From Pseudomonas sp. B21-056 (lineage in GTDB: Bacteria; Pseudomonadota; Gammaproteobacteria; Pseudomonadales; Pseudomonadaceae): 64,000 bases of DNA. Positions 40,697 to 49,824 of this stretch are shown piece after piece. The notes beneath the pieces were generated by a model. It did not search any database. It was not told where the DNA came from and saw nothing but the letters and a program-made list of their open reading frames with translations. The DNA is taken from assembly GCF_026016325.1 (NCBI RefSeq), contig NZ_CP087203.1:1054001-1118000 (forward strand), in the 5' to 3' direction. Position 1 is the first letter of the stretch. Every line of letters begins with the position of its first letter. The position numbers and the translations under genes were made by a program.

Positions 40697-41527
40697 ATGG
40701 ACGACGGACGAGACGAAAGGAGGGCGACTGTGGCTGGAGGCGCGACGGCGGCGTCCGACCCGCAGCCGCATATTCTGCTGATCGACGATGTCCCGGAGGA
40801 TCTCCGTGCCACGCTCATCCTGCTGAAGGCGCAACCCTGGCGCATTTCCCTGGCCAGCGATGCCCACCAGGGCTACCAGCGCGCACTGGCATTGCGTCCG
40901 GACTTGATCGTCCTGGATGTGCACATGCCGCAGATGGACGGTTTCAGCCTGTGCCGGCTGCTGCGCGAGGCTCCGTCGACCCGACAGACCCCCATTCTGT
41001 TTTTGTCGTCGGCCAACAGCACCTTGGAACGTCTGGAAGGGCTGACCGTTGGCGGGGTCGATTACATCCCCAAATCCTGCGCGCCCGAGGAAGTGCTGGC
41101 GCGTATCAAGATCCACCTGCAATTGACCTGGCGCGCGCCGCCGGCCGGCCTGGACAGCCTGGCGGAGCCGGCGCCGGAAGGCGATGAAATCGTGCTGCGC
41201 GCCGCGATGCGCCTGATCGAACAGCACCTCGACGACATGCCCTCCCTGGTGCAACTGGCGCACAAGGTCGGCACCCATGAGAAACGCCTTTCCCGGATAT
41301 TTCGCGAGCATCTGGGCTTGACCGTGTTCGCTTACATTCGGGATGCGCGGCTGCGTCGCGGCCAGGCGCTGTTGTCCGAAAGCGCCATGAGCGTGCAAGA
41401 CGTCGCCGAATTGATCGGCTTTCGCAATGCCTGCAACTTCACCACGGCCTTCCGACAGCGAATAGGCATGACGCCCAGTCAGTTTCGCCAGCAAACCCTG
41501 GGCATCACTGATGCAGAGTCGGCCTGA
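40697..41527 (+). CDS. Response regulator with AraC-type DNA-binding domain
   Basis: A receiver domain (about 25-150) with phospho-acceptor D74 (LIVLDVHMPQMDGFSL) and lysine in VDYIPKSCAPEE is joined to an AraC HTH (about 175-276; PSLVQLAHKVGTHEKRLSRI, VQDVAELIGFRNACNFTTAF). Length 276 aa. The stop overlaps the next gene's start by one base, so it is translationally coupled to the hybrid kinase. The unusual REC-AraC layout in this order is known from some two-component systems. It probably controls the TonB-dependent receptor downstream. Confidence 0.88.
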   Translation: MDDGRDERRATVAGGATAASDPQPHILLIDDVPEDLRATLILLKAQPWRISLASDAHQGYQRALALRPDLIVLDVHMPQMDGFSLCRLLREAPSTRQTPILFLSSANSTLERLEGLTVGGVDYIPKSCAPEEVLARIKIHLQLTWRAPPAGLDSLAEPAPEGDEIVLRAAMRLIEQHLDDMPSLVQLAHKVGTHEKRLSRIFREHLGLTVFAYIRDARLRRGQALLSESAMSVQDVAELIGFRNACNFTTAFRQRIGMTPSQFRQQTLGITDAESA

Positions 41528-43929
41528 TGCGCCTTCTACGGATTCTGGTGCTGGCGCTGACGTTGCTGTCCGCCGGCCTGTTGCGGGCGGCGCCCGTGGA
41601 CATCTGCCAGGCCGATCCGTTGGACGTGATGCCGGCGATGCAGGTTTTCGAGGACACCCAGGCAAGGTTGAGCCTGGAAGACGTTGCTCAACTGCCCGAA
41701 GCGCGATTCAGCGCCGCCACCCCGCGTTGGCCGGCACAAGCGTATAGCCGCTCGGCATTCTGGTTGAAACTGCCACTCACCAATTCAAGCCCTGTGACCT
41801 GTTCGCGCTTGCTGGTGATCGGCGCGCCGCGCCTGGAAGACATCCGCGTCTATCAATCTGCAGACGGACACTGGCGTGGAGCCCATGCCGGAGCCGCCCA
41901 CCCCTTGGCCGAATGGCCTCAGCCGGCAGCACGTCAGCCTGCGTTCCTGGTCTCGCTGGCGGCAGGGCAGAGCACCACGTTGTTCGTCCGGGTGACGAGC
42001 CGCTTCCAGATGTTGCTGGAACCGCAGCTGTGGTCCGAACCGGCCTTGCTGCGGACCCAGCAGCAGACTTACCTGAGCGATGGACTCACCCTGGGCATTG
42101 TCCTGCTGGTCGTCCCGTTCGGGCTGATCGTCGGCTGGATCCTGCGGTCCCGCTTGTTGACCGTGAATGCGGGCGCGGTATTGAGCTATATCCTGCTGAC
42201 CTGCATCGTGAACGGCTACCTGATCTACTGGCCCACGGCGCTCGGCTGGACGCGCGAGCTGCTGTCCTTCGCCAGCGTGATTGCATTCGCGTTGTTCCTT
42301 GCCTACATGCGCGTGTTGTTGCAGGTTTCCCGGCTGCCCAGGGTCGTAGGCTGGAGCTATGGGCTGCCGCTGCTGGGGTGTGCCCTCGGCCGACTCTGGT
42401 GGTTGCAGGTCGATCCGGTCCAGGGCGCGCAGTTTATCCAGCTGTCTCTCCTGAGTTTCTATGGTGTGCTGTTTGCCACGTTATTCATGGCCTGGCGCAA
42501 GAGGCTCACCTACCACTGGATGGCGTGGCTGGTGCCGGGGCTGCTGCTTGGGCAATTGCTGATGCGCTACTTTTTTCCCCAGGAACAGTTGCCCTGGCAG
42601 TCGCCGCAAAGCAAACACAGCCTATCGTCGACCCTGCCGGGTGTGGCCTTGCTGGTGTGTACCCTGATTATCGAAGTCAACCGCAGCCGACGCCGGGAAA
42701 ACCACGCCCTGTCCAGCCTCGAACAACAGCGCCAGGCCGAGCATGAGCGCCTGGAAAACAGCGTGGCGCTGCGCACGGCGCAGTTGCGCGAATTGCTGGC
42801 GGCACGCAGTGCCTTGATGGCTCGTATCAGCCATGACCTGCGCTCGCCGCTGGTGCGCATCATCGACTATGCGCGCCTGCTGCACGCCGGGCCAAACCGG
42901 GACTACCAGGCCACGATCGAGCGCAATGCCCGCCAGCAACTGGAGCTGATCGACGAGATGCTCGAGTTCTCTCGTGGGGAGCTGGAGCAGATGCAACTGA
43001 CCCTCGCGCCAGGCTATCTGTACGGATTCCTGAAGGAGATCGAAGAGGAGGCGGGGTTTCTCGCTGCACGGCAGGGCAATACCTTTGAGTCCGTTCTCGC
43101 GCATGACCTGCCGGTGCTCGTAGAGGCCGACTTCAAACGCCTTCGGCAGATCCTCATGAACCTTATGGCGAACGCAGCGAAATTCACCCGTCACGGCCAT
43201 GTCCGCTTTGAAGTGAGCGCGTGCCCGGGAGCCACCGCTGCCAGCGTCGAGCTGAATTTCAGCGTGATCGATACCGGCATCGGCATTGATCCACAAGAGC
43301 TCGAACAACTGTTGCTACCGTTTCGTCGTGGCCGCAATGCGCAACGCTACGAAGGCAGCGGGTTGGGCCTGTCCATCGTCACTCAACTGCTGGAGCGCAT
43401 GGGCAGCCGACTGGAACCCCAGGCCACCGTGCAGGGCGGCAGCCGCTTCAGTTTTCGTCTGCAATTGAAGCGCGCCCAGGAACATGACCTTGAAAACGGC
43501 ATCGTCGATAACCACGCCGAGCCCCTGGATGGCCAAGGCAAGCATGTGTTGCTGGTGGATGATGTCGAGCAGAACAGCGAGTGGCTGTACGACCTGCTGG
43601 CCGGCTATGGGTTTGACGTGAGCACCGCAGCGAACGGCGAAGACGCCTTGGCCTGCCTGGCGCAACAGCCGGTCGACCTGTTGATCAGCGACCAGATGAT
43701 GCCCGGCATGGACGGCTGGGAACTGCTGCGGCAGGTGCGCGATGGCTGGTGCGATCTTCCGGTGATGCTTTATTCGGCGATTCCGGCACGCCGGCCGAAG
43801 GGCTATCCGCAGGACCTGGCATTCGATGCCGTACTGCTCAAGCCCGCCGACAGCCGCGAATTGTTGGCATGGATCAAGGCACTGGTTGGCTCGGACACGG
43901 TGGGTCGCCCGATGGCTCGGGAGCAGTAG
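41527..43929 (+). CDS. Hybrid sensor histidine kinase with 7TM-DISM sensor
   Basis: The 800-residue protein has a signal/first helix (LRILVLALTLLSAGLLRAAP), a periplasmic 7TMR-DISMED2-like domain (about 30-170), seven membrane helices (about 180-380) and a coiled linker. HisKA follows with H436 (ARISHDLRSPLVRIIDY), then HATPase (ILMNLMANAAKFTR, DTGIGIDPQEL, GSGLGLSIVTQLLERMG) and a C-terminal receiver with D722 (LLISDQMMPGMDGWELL). DISM sensors usually detect small, often carbohydrate-like, ligands outside the cell. It is coupled to the preceding response regulator and followed 1 bp later by a TonB-dependent receptor. Confidence 0.9.
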   Translation: MRLLRILVLALTLLSAGLLRAAPVDICQADPLDVMPAMQVFEDTQARLSLEDVAQLPEARFSAATPRWPAQAYSRSAFWLKLPLTNSSPVTCSRLLVIGAPRLEDIRVYQSADGHWRGAHAGAAHPLAEWPQPAARQPAFLVSLAAGQSTTLFVRVTSRFQMLLEPQLWSEPALLRTQQQTYLSDGLTLGIVLLVVPFGLIVGWILRSRLLTVNAGAVLSYILLTCIVNGYLIYWPTALGWTRELLSFASVIAFALFLAYMRVLLQVSRLPRVVGWSYGLPLLGCALGRLWWLQVDPVQGAQFIQLSLLSFYGVLFATLFMAWRKRLTYHWMAWLVPGLLLGQLLMRYFFPQEQLPWQSPQSKHSLSSTLPGVALLVCTLIIEVNRSRRRENHALSSLEQQRQAEHERLENSVALRTAQLRELLAARSALMARISHDLRSPLVRIIDYARLLHAGPNRDYQATIERNARQQLELIDEMLEFSRGELEQMQLTLAPGYLYGFLKEIEEEAGFLAARQGNTFESVLAHDLPVLVEADFKRLRQILMNLMANAAKFTRHGHVRFEVSACPGATAASVELNFSVIDTGIGIDPQELEQLLLPFRRGRNAQRYEGSGLGLSIVTQLLERMGSRLEPQATVQGGSRFSFRLQLKRAQEHDLENGIVDNHAEPLDGQGKHVLLVDDVEQNSEWLYDLLAGYGFDVSTAANGEDALACLAQQPVDLLISDQMMPGMDGWELLRQVRDGWCDLPVMLYSAIPARRPKGYPQDLAFDAVLLKPADSRELLAWIKALVGSDTVGRPMAREQ

Positions 43930-43930
43930 C

Positions 43931-46306
43931 ATGCTTGGTCCGCGTTACCGACTGCTGTTGCTCGGCAGCCTATCGGCATTGCCTTGGGCTTCGGTCAATG
44001 CCGAGCAAACGCAACCGCCGGGCACGTCCGGCGTATCGCCCAGCCCTCTCGTCCTCGACGCAACCACGGTGACCGCTCGACGCCGTGAAGAGGATCCGCA
44101 GCGCGTGCCGATCCCGATCAACGTCCTCTACGGCGAGCAACTGGACAAGGCCAGCCTGCACACGCTGCAAGACATCCAGCAGCGTGTGCCCGGGCTGGTG
44201 GTGTCCGGGCATGACGCCCGCTATGCCGGCTTCGGCCTGCGCGGGTTCGGTGCGACTACCTACAACGATGGCCTGGAGGGCAGTGTCGGCACCTACGTCG
44301 ATGGCGTATACCAGGCGCGCCAGGGTATGGCCTTCGCGGAGTTGATGGACATCGAGCGCATCGAAGTGCTGCGCGGGCCCCAGGGCACCCTGTTCGGCAA
44401 GAACACCACCGCAGGCGCACTGAACATCATCACCCGTCAACCGACGTTCATACCCGAGGCCAACCTTGAGGCCAGCTACGGGGAGCACGGTTTACGCGAA
44501 TACCGCGGCACCGTTTCCGGTGCGCTACGCGACGACGTATTGGCCGGGCGGCTGAATGTTTTCGAGCGTTCGGTAGACGGGCAAGTGAAAAACCTGGAAG
44601 ACGGCGCCCGTCTCGGTGACGCCGACAGCCAAGGCCTGCGCGGGCAATTGTTGTGGACGCCGAATACAGACTTCAGCGCACGCCTGATCGCGGACCATGC
44701 CCGGCAAAACGAGGCCGGCAACGTGCTGCTGGTCAATCACTACGGCCAGCAGACGCGCAAGCGGGCGCAGTTCCTTGGCTATCCGCTGGCGGAGCCCGAC
44801 CCTGACCAACGCGAAGTGCGCCTCAACGCACCAGGGCACCCGCAAACCCTGCAGGACGGTGTCTCCCTGGAACTGAACTGGGATCTGGACGATGCGATGC
44901 GCTTGACCAGCATCACGGCCTACCGTGACTGGGACTACCGCGCCACGCGCGATGGCGACAGCACCGCGTTGTCGGTGGCGCAGTCCGAGACGGAACTGGG
45001 GCACCGGCAGTTCAGCCAGGAATGGCGCTTGTCCGGCACGGCCGGCGAGTCCATCGATTATGTCGCCGGGTTCTACTACCTGCATCAGCGGCTTGATCGT
45101 GACATCGACGTCCAGTTCGGCAAGGACGCAGCGCCCTGGTTCGTCGGCGACCAATTGGCGCAACTGCAGAAACTCTATGGCATCACCTTTACCGATCCAA
45201 GGCAGGTGCCGGCCAGGCTCCTGGAGGACGCCCGGCAACATTATGGCGGCCAGCAGAAGGGCGACAGCCGGGCCATCTTCGGTCAGGTTTCCTGGCGCCC
45301 CGTTGACCCCCTCGAACTCACTGGCGGCCTGCGCTATAGCCAGGAGCGCAAGGACGGCTGGGTCTCCCGCGACGTCAGCAACCTGGCCTCGCTGAATGGT
45401 CTGCCACCGACCTTCCAGGCCGGTGGTCAGTTGCTGCGCGACATCGCCCTTGGGCGCGACTATGACCGCGAGGACTCGATCGAAGAAGACAACATTTCCG
45501 GCCTGCTCAGCGCCAGCTACCGCTTCAGCGATGCCGTGATGGGCTACGTCAGCTGGTCCCGTGGCTACAAGGCTGGCGGCATCAACTTCGACGTGGTTGG
45601 CCCGTTCGCCGAGCCCACCTTCGAGCCGGAGCGCGCCACGTCGCTGGAACTGGGCATGAAGACACGCTTCTGGGATGAGCGTGCGCTGCTCGACCTCGCC
45701 CTCTACCAGACCGATGTCGACAACTACCAGGCGCTCACCTATAGCCCTGCGACGTCAGTGTTCGCGCCACCGCTACGCGATAACCTGATTAACGTCGGCA
45801 AAGTCCGCCTGCGCGGTGTCGAAATGGATTCAGCCTGGCAATTGGCTCCTCGACTCACCGGGCGCCTGGGCCTGGCCTGGAGCGATGCGCGCTATCGCAG
45901 TTTCCCCAACGCACCGTGCCCGCCGGCCTCGGGCCAATGGAGCTGCGACCTCAGCGGCGACCGCCTCTACAACGCGCCGGAATGGAACCTCAGCAGCGGC
46001 CTGGACCTTTCCCATCCGCTGCCATACGGGCTGGAAGTCTATAGTGGCGTCGACTACAGCTTCCGGACCGGCTACTACGGCACCCTCGAAGGCGGCGAAG
46101 GCAGCTATCAGCCCAGCTACGGCCTCACCAACCTGCGCCTGGGGTTGCGCAGCCGGAACCGTGGGTGGGAAGTGGAGGGTTGGGTGCGCAACGTCTTCGA
46201 CCGTCACTACATCACCGCCGTTTATTCACTGCTGGGCGCCGGTGACTACGGCGTGCAGCTCGGCAGCGAAAGAACCCTCGGCACCACCCTCAGGTTTCGT
46301 TATTGA
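43931..46306 (+). CDS. TonB-dependent outer membrane receptor
   Basis: The 791-residue protein has a signal peptide (cleavage near SVNAEQ, about 24), a TonB-box-like LDATTVTARR, a plug domain (GLVVSGHDARYAGFGLRGFG, IERIEVLRGPQGTLFGKNTT) and a 22-strand barrel ending in TLRFRY. There is no N-terminal STN signalling domain, so it is not a FecA-type transducer. Ligand unknown; lack of siderophore-operon neighbours and presence of a kinase with an extracellular sensor suggest a regulated nutrient. It starts one base after the kinase gene ends. Confidence 0.9.
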   Translation: MLGPRYRLLLLGSLSALPWASVNAEQTQPPGTSGVSPSPLVLDATTVTARRREEDPQRVPIPINVLYGEQLDKASLHTLQDIQQRVPGLVVSGHDARYAGFGLRGFGATTYNDGLEGSVGTYVDGVYQARQGMAFAELMDIERIEVLRGPQGTLFGKNTTAGALNIITRQPTFIPEANLEASYGEHGLREYRGTVSGALRDDVLAGRLNVFERSVDGQVKNLEDGARLGDADSQGLRGQLLWTPNTDFSARLIADHARQNEAGNVLLVNHYGQQTRKRAQFLGYPLAEPDPDQREVRLNAPGHPQTLQDGVSLELNWDLDDAMRLTSITAYRDWDYRATRDGDSTALSVAQSETELGHRQFSQEWRLSGTAGESIDYVAGFYYLHQRLDRDIDVQFGKDAAPWFVGDQLAQLQKLYGITFTDPRQVPARLLEDARQHYGGQQKGDSRAIFGQVSWRPVDPLELTGGLRYSQERKDGWVSRDVSNLASLNGLPPTFQAGGQLLRDIALGRDYDREDSIEEDNISGLLSASYRFSDAVMGYVSWSRGYKAGGINFDVVGPFAEPTFEPERATSLELGMKTRFWDERALLDLALYQTDVDNYQALTYSPATSVFAPPLRDNLINVGKVRLRGVEMDSAWQLAPRLTGRLGLAWSDARYRSFPNAPCPPASGQWSCDLSGDRLYNAPEWNLSSGLDLSHPLPYGLEVYSGVDYSFRTGYYGTLEGGEGSYQPSYGLTNLRLGLRSRNRGWEVEGWVRNVFDRHYITAVYSLLGAGDYGVQLGSERTLGTTLRFRY

Positions 46307-47375
46307 GCGAAATAAAGCGAGTCGGACAAAACGCCAGTCGGTTGCCGCCGGCCTTTTTCGACAAGTACATCGCCTGGTCCGCTTTGCTGATCAGCGTATC
46401 CACCTCCTGCCCATGTTCGGGGAAAAACGCCACACCGATACTGGCGGCCATCTCCACCGTTTGCGCACCGATCAGGATGGGCGCGCTGGCCGCGTGCAGC
46501 ATGCGCCTGAGCAACGGCTCGCTGTCTTCCTCGCTTTGTAGGTCTATCAACCCGGCGACAAACTCATCGCCACCCAGCCGCGCCAGGGTGTCGCACTCAC
46601 GCAGCGTCGCGTTGATCCGCGCCGCGACAATCTGCAACACCCGATCACCCCAATCATGCCCGTAACTGTCGTTAAGCGCCTTGAACCCATCCAGGTCAAT
46701 AAACGCGATGGCGACTTTATGTTGCTGGATACGCGCCTTGCCCAATGCCTGGCGCATCCGCTCGGCCAACAGCAGCCGATTGGGCAATTGCGTGAGCGCG
46801 TCAAAACGAGCGTCACGCTCCAGCAACTGCAGACGCTGCCTTATCTGCGTCATGTCGCTGAACAGCGCCACGTAATGCTGAACATTGCCGTGACGGTCAT
46901 GCACCGCACTGATGCTGATGCGCGACGTCATCTCCCGGCCATCCTTATGGCTGCTTTGGACTTCCCCGGACCAATGCCCGTGGAAATCCAGCGCGTTTTT
47001 CATCGGCGCATAAAACGCCGCGAGCCGCCGCACCATGCGATGGGAATTCAACTCCCGGCCCTGCACTTCGTCTTGCCCGTAGCCGGTGAGCCGCGTAAAC
47101 GCCTCGTTCACGCCGATGATTCGACCATACGGGTCAACAATCATGACCCCCTCCCGTGCATGGCTGAACACGGTAGCGGCCAACTCCGGGCAAATGAAAT
47201 TGCCCCCTCTATCCGGAGCGCCCTCGTCACGGGCAGCCGGCCACCGCGCGGAATCAAAACCCCGTTGCGACAAAAAACCGGCCAGCAAGGACAGTGCCCG
47301 ATGCAGGCGGATCAGCGCATTCGTGGCGAGCCTGGAATTGAGGCAGTGGCTACGGATGAAGGTGCGTAGGTTCAT
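46290..47375 (-). CDS. PAS-GGDEF diguanylate cyclase
   Basis: About 361 residues: a basic N-terminal segment, a PAS domain (about 75-190; GVMIVDPYGRIIGVNEAFTR, LTGYGQDEVQG) and a GGDEF domain (about 195-355). The active site GGDEF is intact (LARLGGDEFVAG), and the inhibitory RxxD site is present five residues before it (RECD). It should make cyclic di-GMP with product feedback. The start at 47375 is uncertain because no good ribosome site precedes it. Its 3' end overlaps the convergent receptor gene by 17 bp. Confidence 0.88.
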   Translation of the reverse strand: MNLRTFIRSHCLNSRLATNALIRLHRALSLLAGFLSQRGFDSARWPAARDEGAPDRGGNFICPELAATVFSHAREGVMIVDPYGRIIGVNEAFTRLTGYGQDEVQGRELNSHRMVRRLAAFYAPMKNALDFHGHWSGEVQSSHKDGREMTSRISISAVHDRHGNVQHYVALFSDMTQIRQRLQLLERDARFDALTQLPNRLLLAERMRQALGKARIQQHKVAIAFIDLDGFKALNDSYGHDWGDRVLQIVAARINATLRECDTLARLGGDEFVAGLIDLQSEEDSEPLLRRMLHAASAPILIGAQTVEMAASIGVAFFPEHGQEVDTLISKADQAMYLSKKAGGNRLAFCPTRFISLNNET

Positions 47376-47563
47376 GGGGGGCACGGTGCTGGCGGGTAAG
47401 GGGAGTGCACGCGAAGTGGGCATTATCGGGGGACGCATTTGCCGGGGACTTTGCTGGAGCGGATGGGAGCTTTGCGGGAAGGGATGGAACGAAGATTTTT
47501 GCTGTGCAGGTTGAGGAAGCGGCTACCGCTGAGCTACAACCCGTCACCCAGGAAGCCCCCCAA

Positions 47564-47613
47564 CCTGTGGCGAGGGGATTTATCCCCGCAGGGCTGCGCA
47601 GCAGCCCCGAGCC
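47564..47613 (+). repeat. Single type 2 REP copy
   Basis: A forward copy starting CTGTGGCGAGGGGATTTATC with the inner hairpin GGGCTGCGCAGCAGCCC. The gap 47376-47685 holds nothing else that I recognise. Confidence 0.85.
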
Positions 47614-47685
47614 ATCCAAGCAATTCGCTTGGAGATAACACCCGGCAGGTTTTGATGCACTGGATAGACGGGTTTCCGTTGAAGC

Positions 47686-47934
47686 TTAGTCAGCGCTGGT
47701 TCCGATGTAATATTCCAGTCCAACAGGAAATTTTATATCCAGGATTTTTTCAATTTCTCTGAGCTGTTCTTCTGTTATCTCCAGCTCTCCAGGTTCAATT
47801 TCATTGAATGGTTTCGCTTCAGTCAGCTGAGCTAGCGCTTCATTTTGCTCGGGATTTTTTATGTGTGTTTCGAATTGTATTGAGTCATCTTTTTTGTCGT
47901 CTGGGTGAAAGCCTGTCATAGAAAAGTAAGGCAT
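47686..47934 (-). CDS. Small acidic protein of unknown function beside the bacteriocin immunity gene
   Basis: The 82-residue product (MPYFSMTGFHPDDKKDDSIQ) is very acidic, with a helical glutamate-rich end (LEITEEQLREIEKILDI). No family is recognised. Its frame stays open upstream all the way to the immunity gene's stop, and the residues there (PAFCPWDTKRND) look protein-like, so it may be the C-terminal remnant of a longer protein or use a non-ATG start. Small acidic proteins at such loci are often immunity proteins, but this is a guess. Confidence 0.55.
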   Translation of the reverse strand: MPYFSMTGFHPDDKKDDSIQFETHIKNPEQNEALAQLTEAKPFNEIEPGELEITEEQLREIEKILDIKFPVGLEYYIGTSAD

Positions 47935-48000
47935 GTCATTTCGCTTTGTGTCCCAAGGGCAAAAGGCAGGTTGATTTTTTACTGGCTGCTCTTCCTGTAG

Positions 48001-48255
48001 CTACCAACTGTCTCGATAATCGAAGGAGGCTTGATAGATATAGCTGGAGCAATCAATGGGATGCTGAAAATAAGATTGGAGAATCTTTACCCATTCTTGG
48101 GGAACATTAAAGCCTCCGTTATTTATGTTGTTTTCGAATGGAATTCCTAGGGCTTCCATGACAGTGCCGTCCTCGCCCAAGTCTTTTGAATACTCTTCTC
48201 CTTCGTAGGATTCGGTCTGTTTGCTAAACCATTCAAGTCTTAGTTTGAGTCCCAT
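48001..48255 (-). CDS. E3/cloacin-type bacteriocin immunity protein
   Basis: The 84-residue product matches the ImmE3 family: [60 protein letters not shown] and the end [11 protein letters not shown]. ImmE3-type proteins bind and block the 16S rRNA nuclease domain of colicin E3, E6 and cloacin. The gene is intact, starting 18 bp after the end of a decayed bacteriocin gene of the same class. It may now act as an orphan immunity gene protecting against related bacteriocins. Confidence 0.88.
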   Translation of the reverse strand: MGLKLRLEWFSKQTESYEGEEYSKDLGEDGTVMEALGIPFENNINNGGFNVPQEWVKILQSYFQHPIDCSSYIYQASFDYRDSW

Positions 48256-48273
48256 GTGATACTCACAAATTTT

Positions 48274-48660
48274 TTATATTACGGTTTTTGGGGGGGCTTC
48301 TGTCTGTTCGCCAGTAATATGATCGAATGCCCCCAGATGGCTTCCATCACTTGAGCGATAGGTTTCCAATTCGTCATGTGAAGAATTGTCCACCGTGGTC
48401 CCTCGCTCTCACTTATAGACTGCTTGCCGGGCAAGCATGGCTTCATAAGCCCGCTGGCGGCTTTCGCGCTCGGCCAGTTCGCTGGCGCTCATGTCCCGAT
48501 AAGTGACGTAATGCCCGTCACCGCCGGGTGGGTTTCGGAGCTGGGGTATGTCTTGTTTGCGTGTCACGACGTAGTGAGTCTCGTCAATAAAGGCAGGACG
48601 GACGCTAACGCAGGAGCTGAGGGGGGAGTTGTAGGAGGTTTCTTGGAATGATTGTTCCGT
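48274..48660 (-). pseudogene. Internally deleted E3-type rRNase bacteriocin gene
   Basis: In one minus-strand frame two bacteriocin pieces are joined. The first (about 48660-48412) ends GGDGHYVTYRDMSASELAER, then QRAYEAMLARQAVYK, which is like the N-terminus of Pseudomonas S-type bacteriocins, and meets a TGA at 48409-48411. After five codons the same frame continues with SSHDELETYRSSDGSHLGAF and DHITGEQ (to TAA at 48274-48276), which match the last residues of the colicin E3/cloacin catalytic domain. Several hundred codons in between are gone. No ATG starts the first part. The immunity gene follows directly. Confidence 0.8.
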
Positions 48661-48695
48661 TTTCCTAAATGCTGGTAAAGGCGGGAAGCCACCAA

Positions 48696-48760
48696 CCTGT
48701 GGCGAGGGGATTTAGCTAAACGTCACACCGCCCTGCTGGGCTGCGTAGTAGCCCCAAACC
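48696..48760 (+). repeat. Diverged type 2 REP copy
   Basis: CCTGTGGCGAGGGGATTTAG followed by CTAAACGTCACACC and GGGCTGCGTAGTAGCCCC; the same central change (AAACGTC) is seen in the copy at 9744. Confidence 0.8.
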
Positions 48761-48889
48761 ATCCAAACGTAGTACGCCGCAAAGCCGCGCCGAATAGCTA
48801 AACTTCAGCTTCTCTCTGAGCAGATAGGCTTCAAGAAGCGCCACGCATAAAACCGGCGCTACCAATCAAACACAAGCGGAGCAGCGACC

Positions 48890-49120
48890 ATGGACTACGA
48901 CGACACTCTGATTGAAGAAGCTGTGCTTGCCCTGTTGGCAACCTTCAGCTTCGACAAGGGCAACGCCTGGAAAGGTTTCGATTTCGAAGTCATGAACCGA
49001 TTGCATGAACAGGGCTTTATCAGCGATCCGGTAAACAAGAACAAATCGGTCTGGTTGACGACAGAAGGGCTGGAGCGAGGTCGGCAGATTGCCGACCGCT
49101 TGTTTGGGAAAGAGAGTTGA
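48890..49120 (+). CDS. DUF6429 family protein
   Basis: The 76-residue protein MDYDDTLIEEAVLALLATFS has the family pattern NAWKGFDFEVMNRLHEQGFI, SDPVNKNKSVWLTTEGL. The layout suggests a small winged-helix-like fold; function unknown. ATG 48890 has GGAG nine bases upstream. Confidence 0.8.
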   Translation: MDYDDTLIEEAVLALLATFSFDKGNAWKGFDFEVMNRLHEQGFISDPVNKNKSVWLTTEGLERGRQIADRLFGKES

Positions 49121-49214
49121 GGGGACGTCGCCTCGTGATCGTTCGCCAGAAAGCCACGGCAAACCATGTCGAAAGCCAAATCAGCAATCTGGGGTTCGAC
49201 GTGGGGCGAGACGG

Positions 49215-49631
49215 CTAGCTGACAGGTTGCTCGGAAAAGTAACCGGCTGTGCGCAGTTGCAAGCTGTACACCCATATGCCGAAAACCACGGCATATTCTT
49301 TGAACATCGGGAGCGTGAGCAGGTGGACGATAGAGTTGCTGTGCATCCGGGTGAGGGAAAACACCACACCTAATCCCAAGGCAAGAATGAAGCACAACGA
49401 GCTACTCTTTTTCCTGGATAACAGCAGCAAGCCTCCGACGAACATCAGCAGCGCTACCGCGCAGATATTGAGAAACACCAGGATAGAAATTTCACCAAAG
49501 CGGACCTGCTCGAAGCCTGCTTCTACCACCCAAACGCCAGCCTGGATCAGGACGATGAAACAGTAAAAGACAGTCATGAAGACTGGGGCTGGACGTGTGT
49601 TGTACCAAGGCTGCGGCATATTCGCTTCCAT
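49215..49631 (-). CDS. Small four-helix membrane protein, unknown function
   Basis: A 138-residue protein with four hydrophobic segments (about 18-38, 48-70, 77-95 and 108-128), short polar loops and a basic loop SRKKSS. No family recognised. Start at 49631 has AGGAA ten bases upstream; an internal ATG five codons later is possible. Confidence 0.65.
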   Translation of the reverse strand: MEANMPQPWYNTRPAPVFMTVFYCFIVLIQAGVWVVEAGFEQVRFGEISILVFLNICAVALLMFVGGLLLLSRKKSSSLCFILALGLGVVFSLTRMHSNSIVHLLTLPMFKEYAVVFGIWVYSLQLRTAGYFSEQPVS

Positions 49632-49824
49632 AGTGATGAGATTCCTGAAGGGTTGCGGCTGCGGATTATAGGGTGGCAGTTATGCATCACACCATCAGCA
49701 CGCCGCGACTTGCAATTGTGTCAGACGGCTTCAGTGACACGATAGACAGACGCTCGACTGTTCCGTCGCTCCCACTGCGGGTAACTATCCTTGAGCAATC
49801 GCTGGGCAGGTCCTCTCGATGGTG

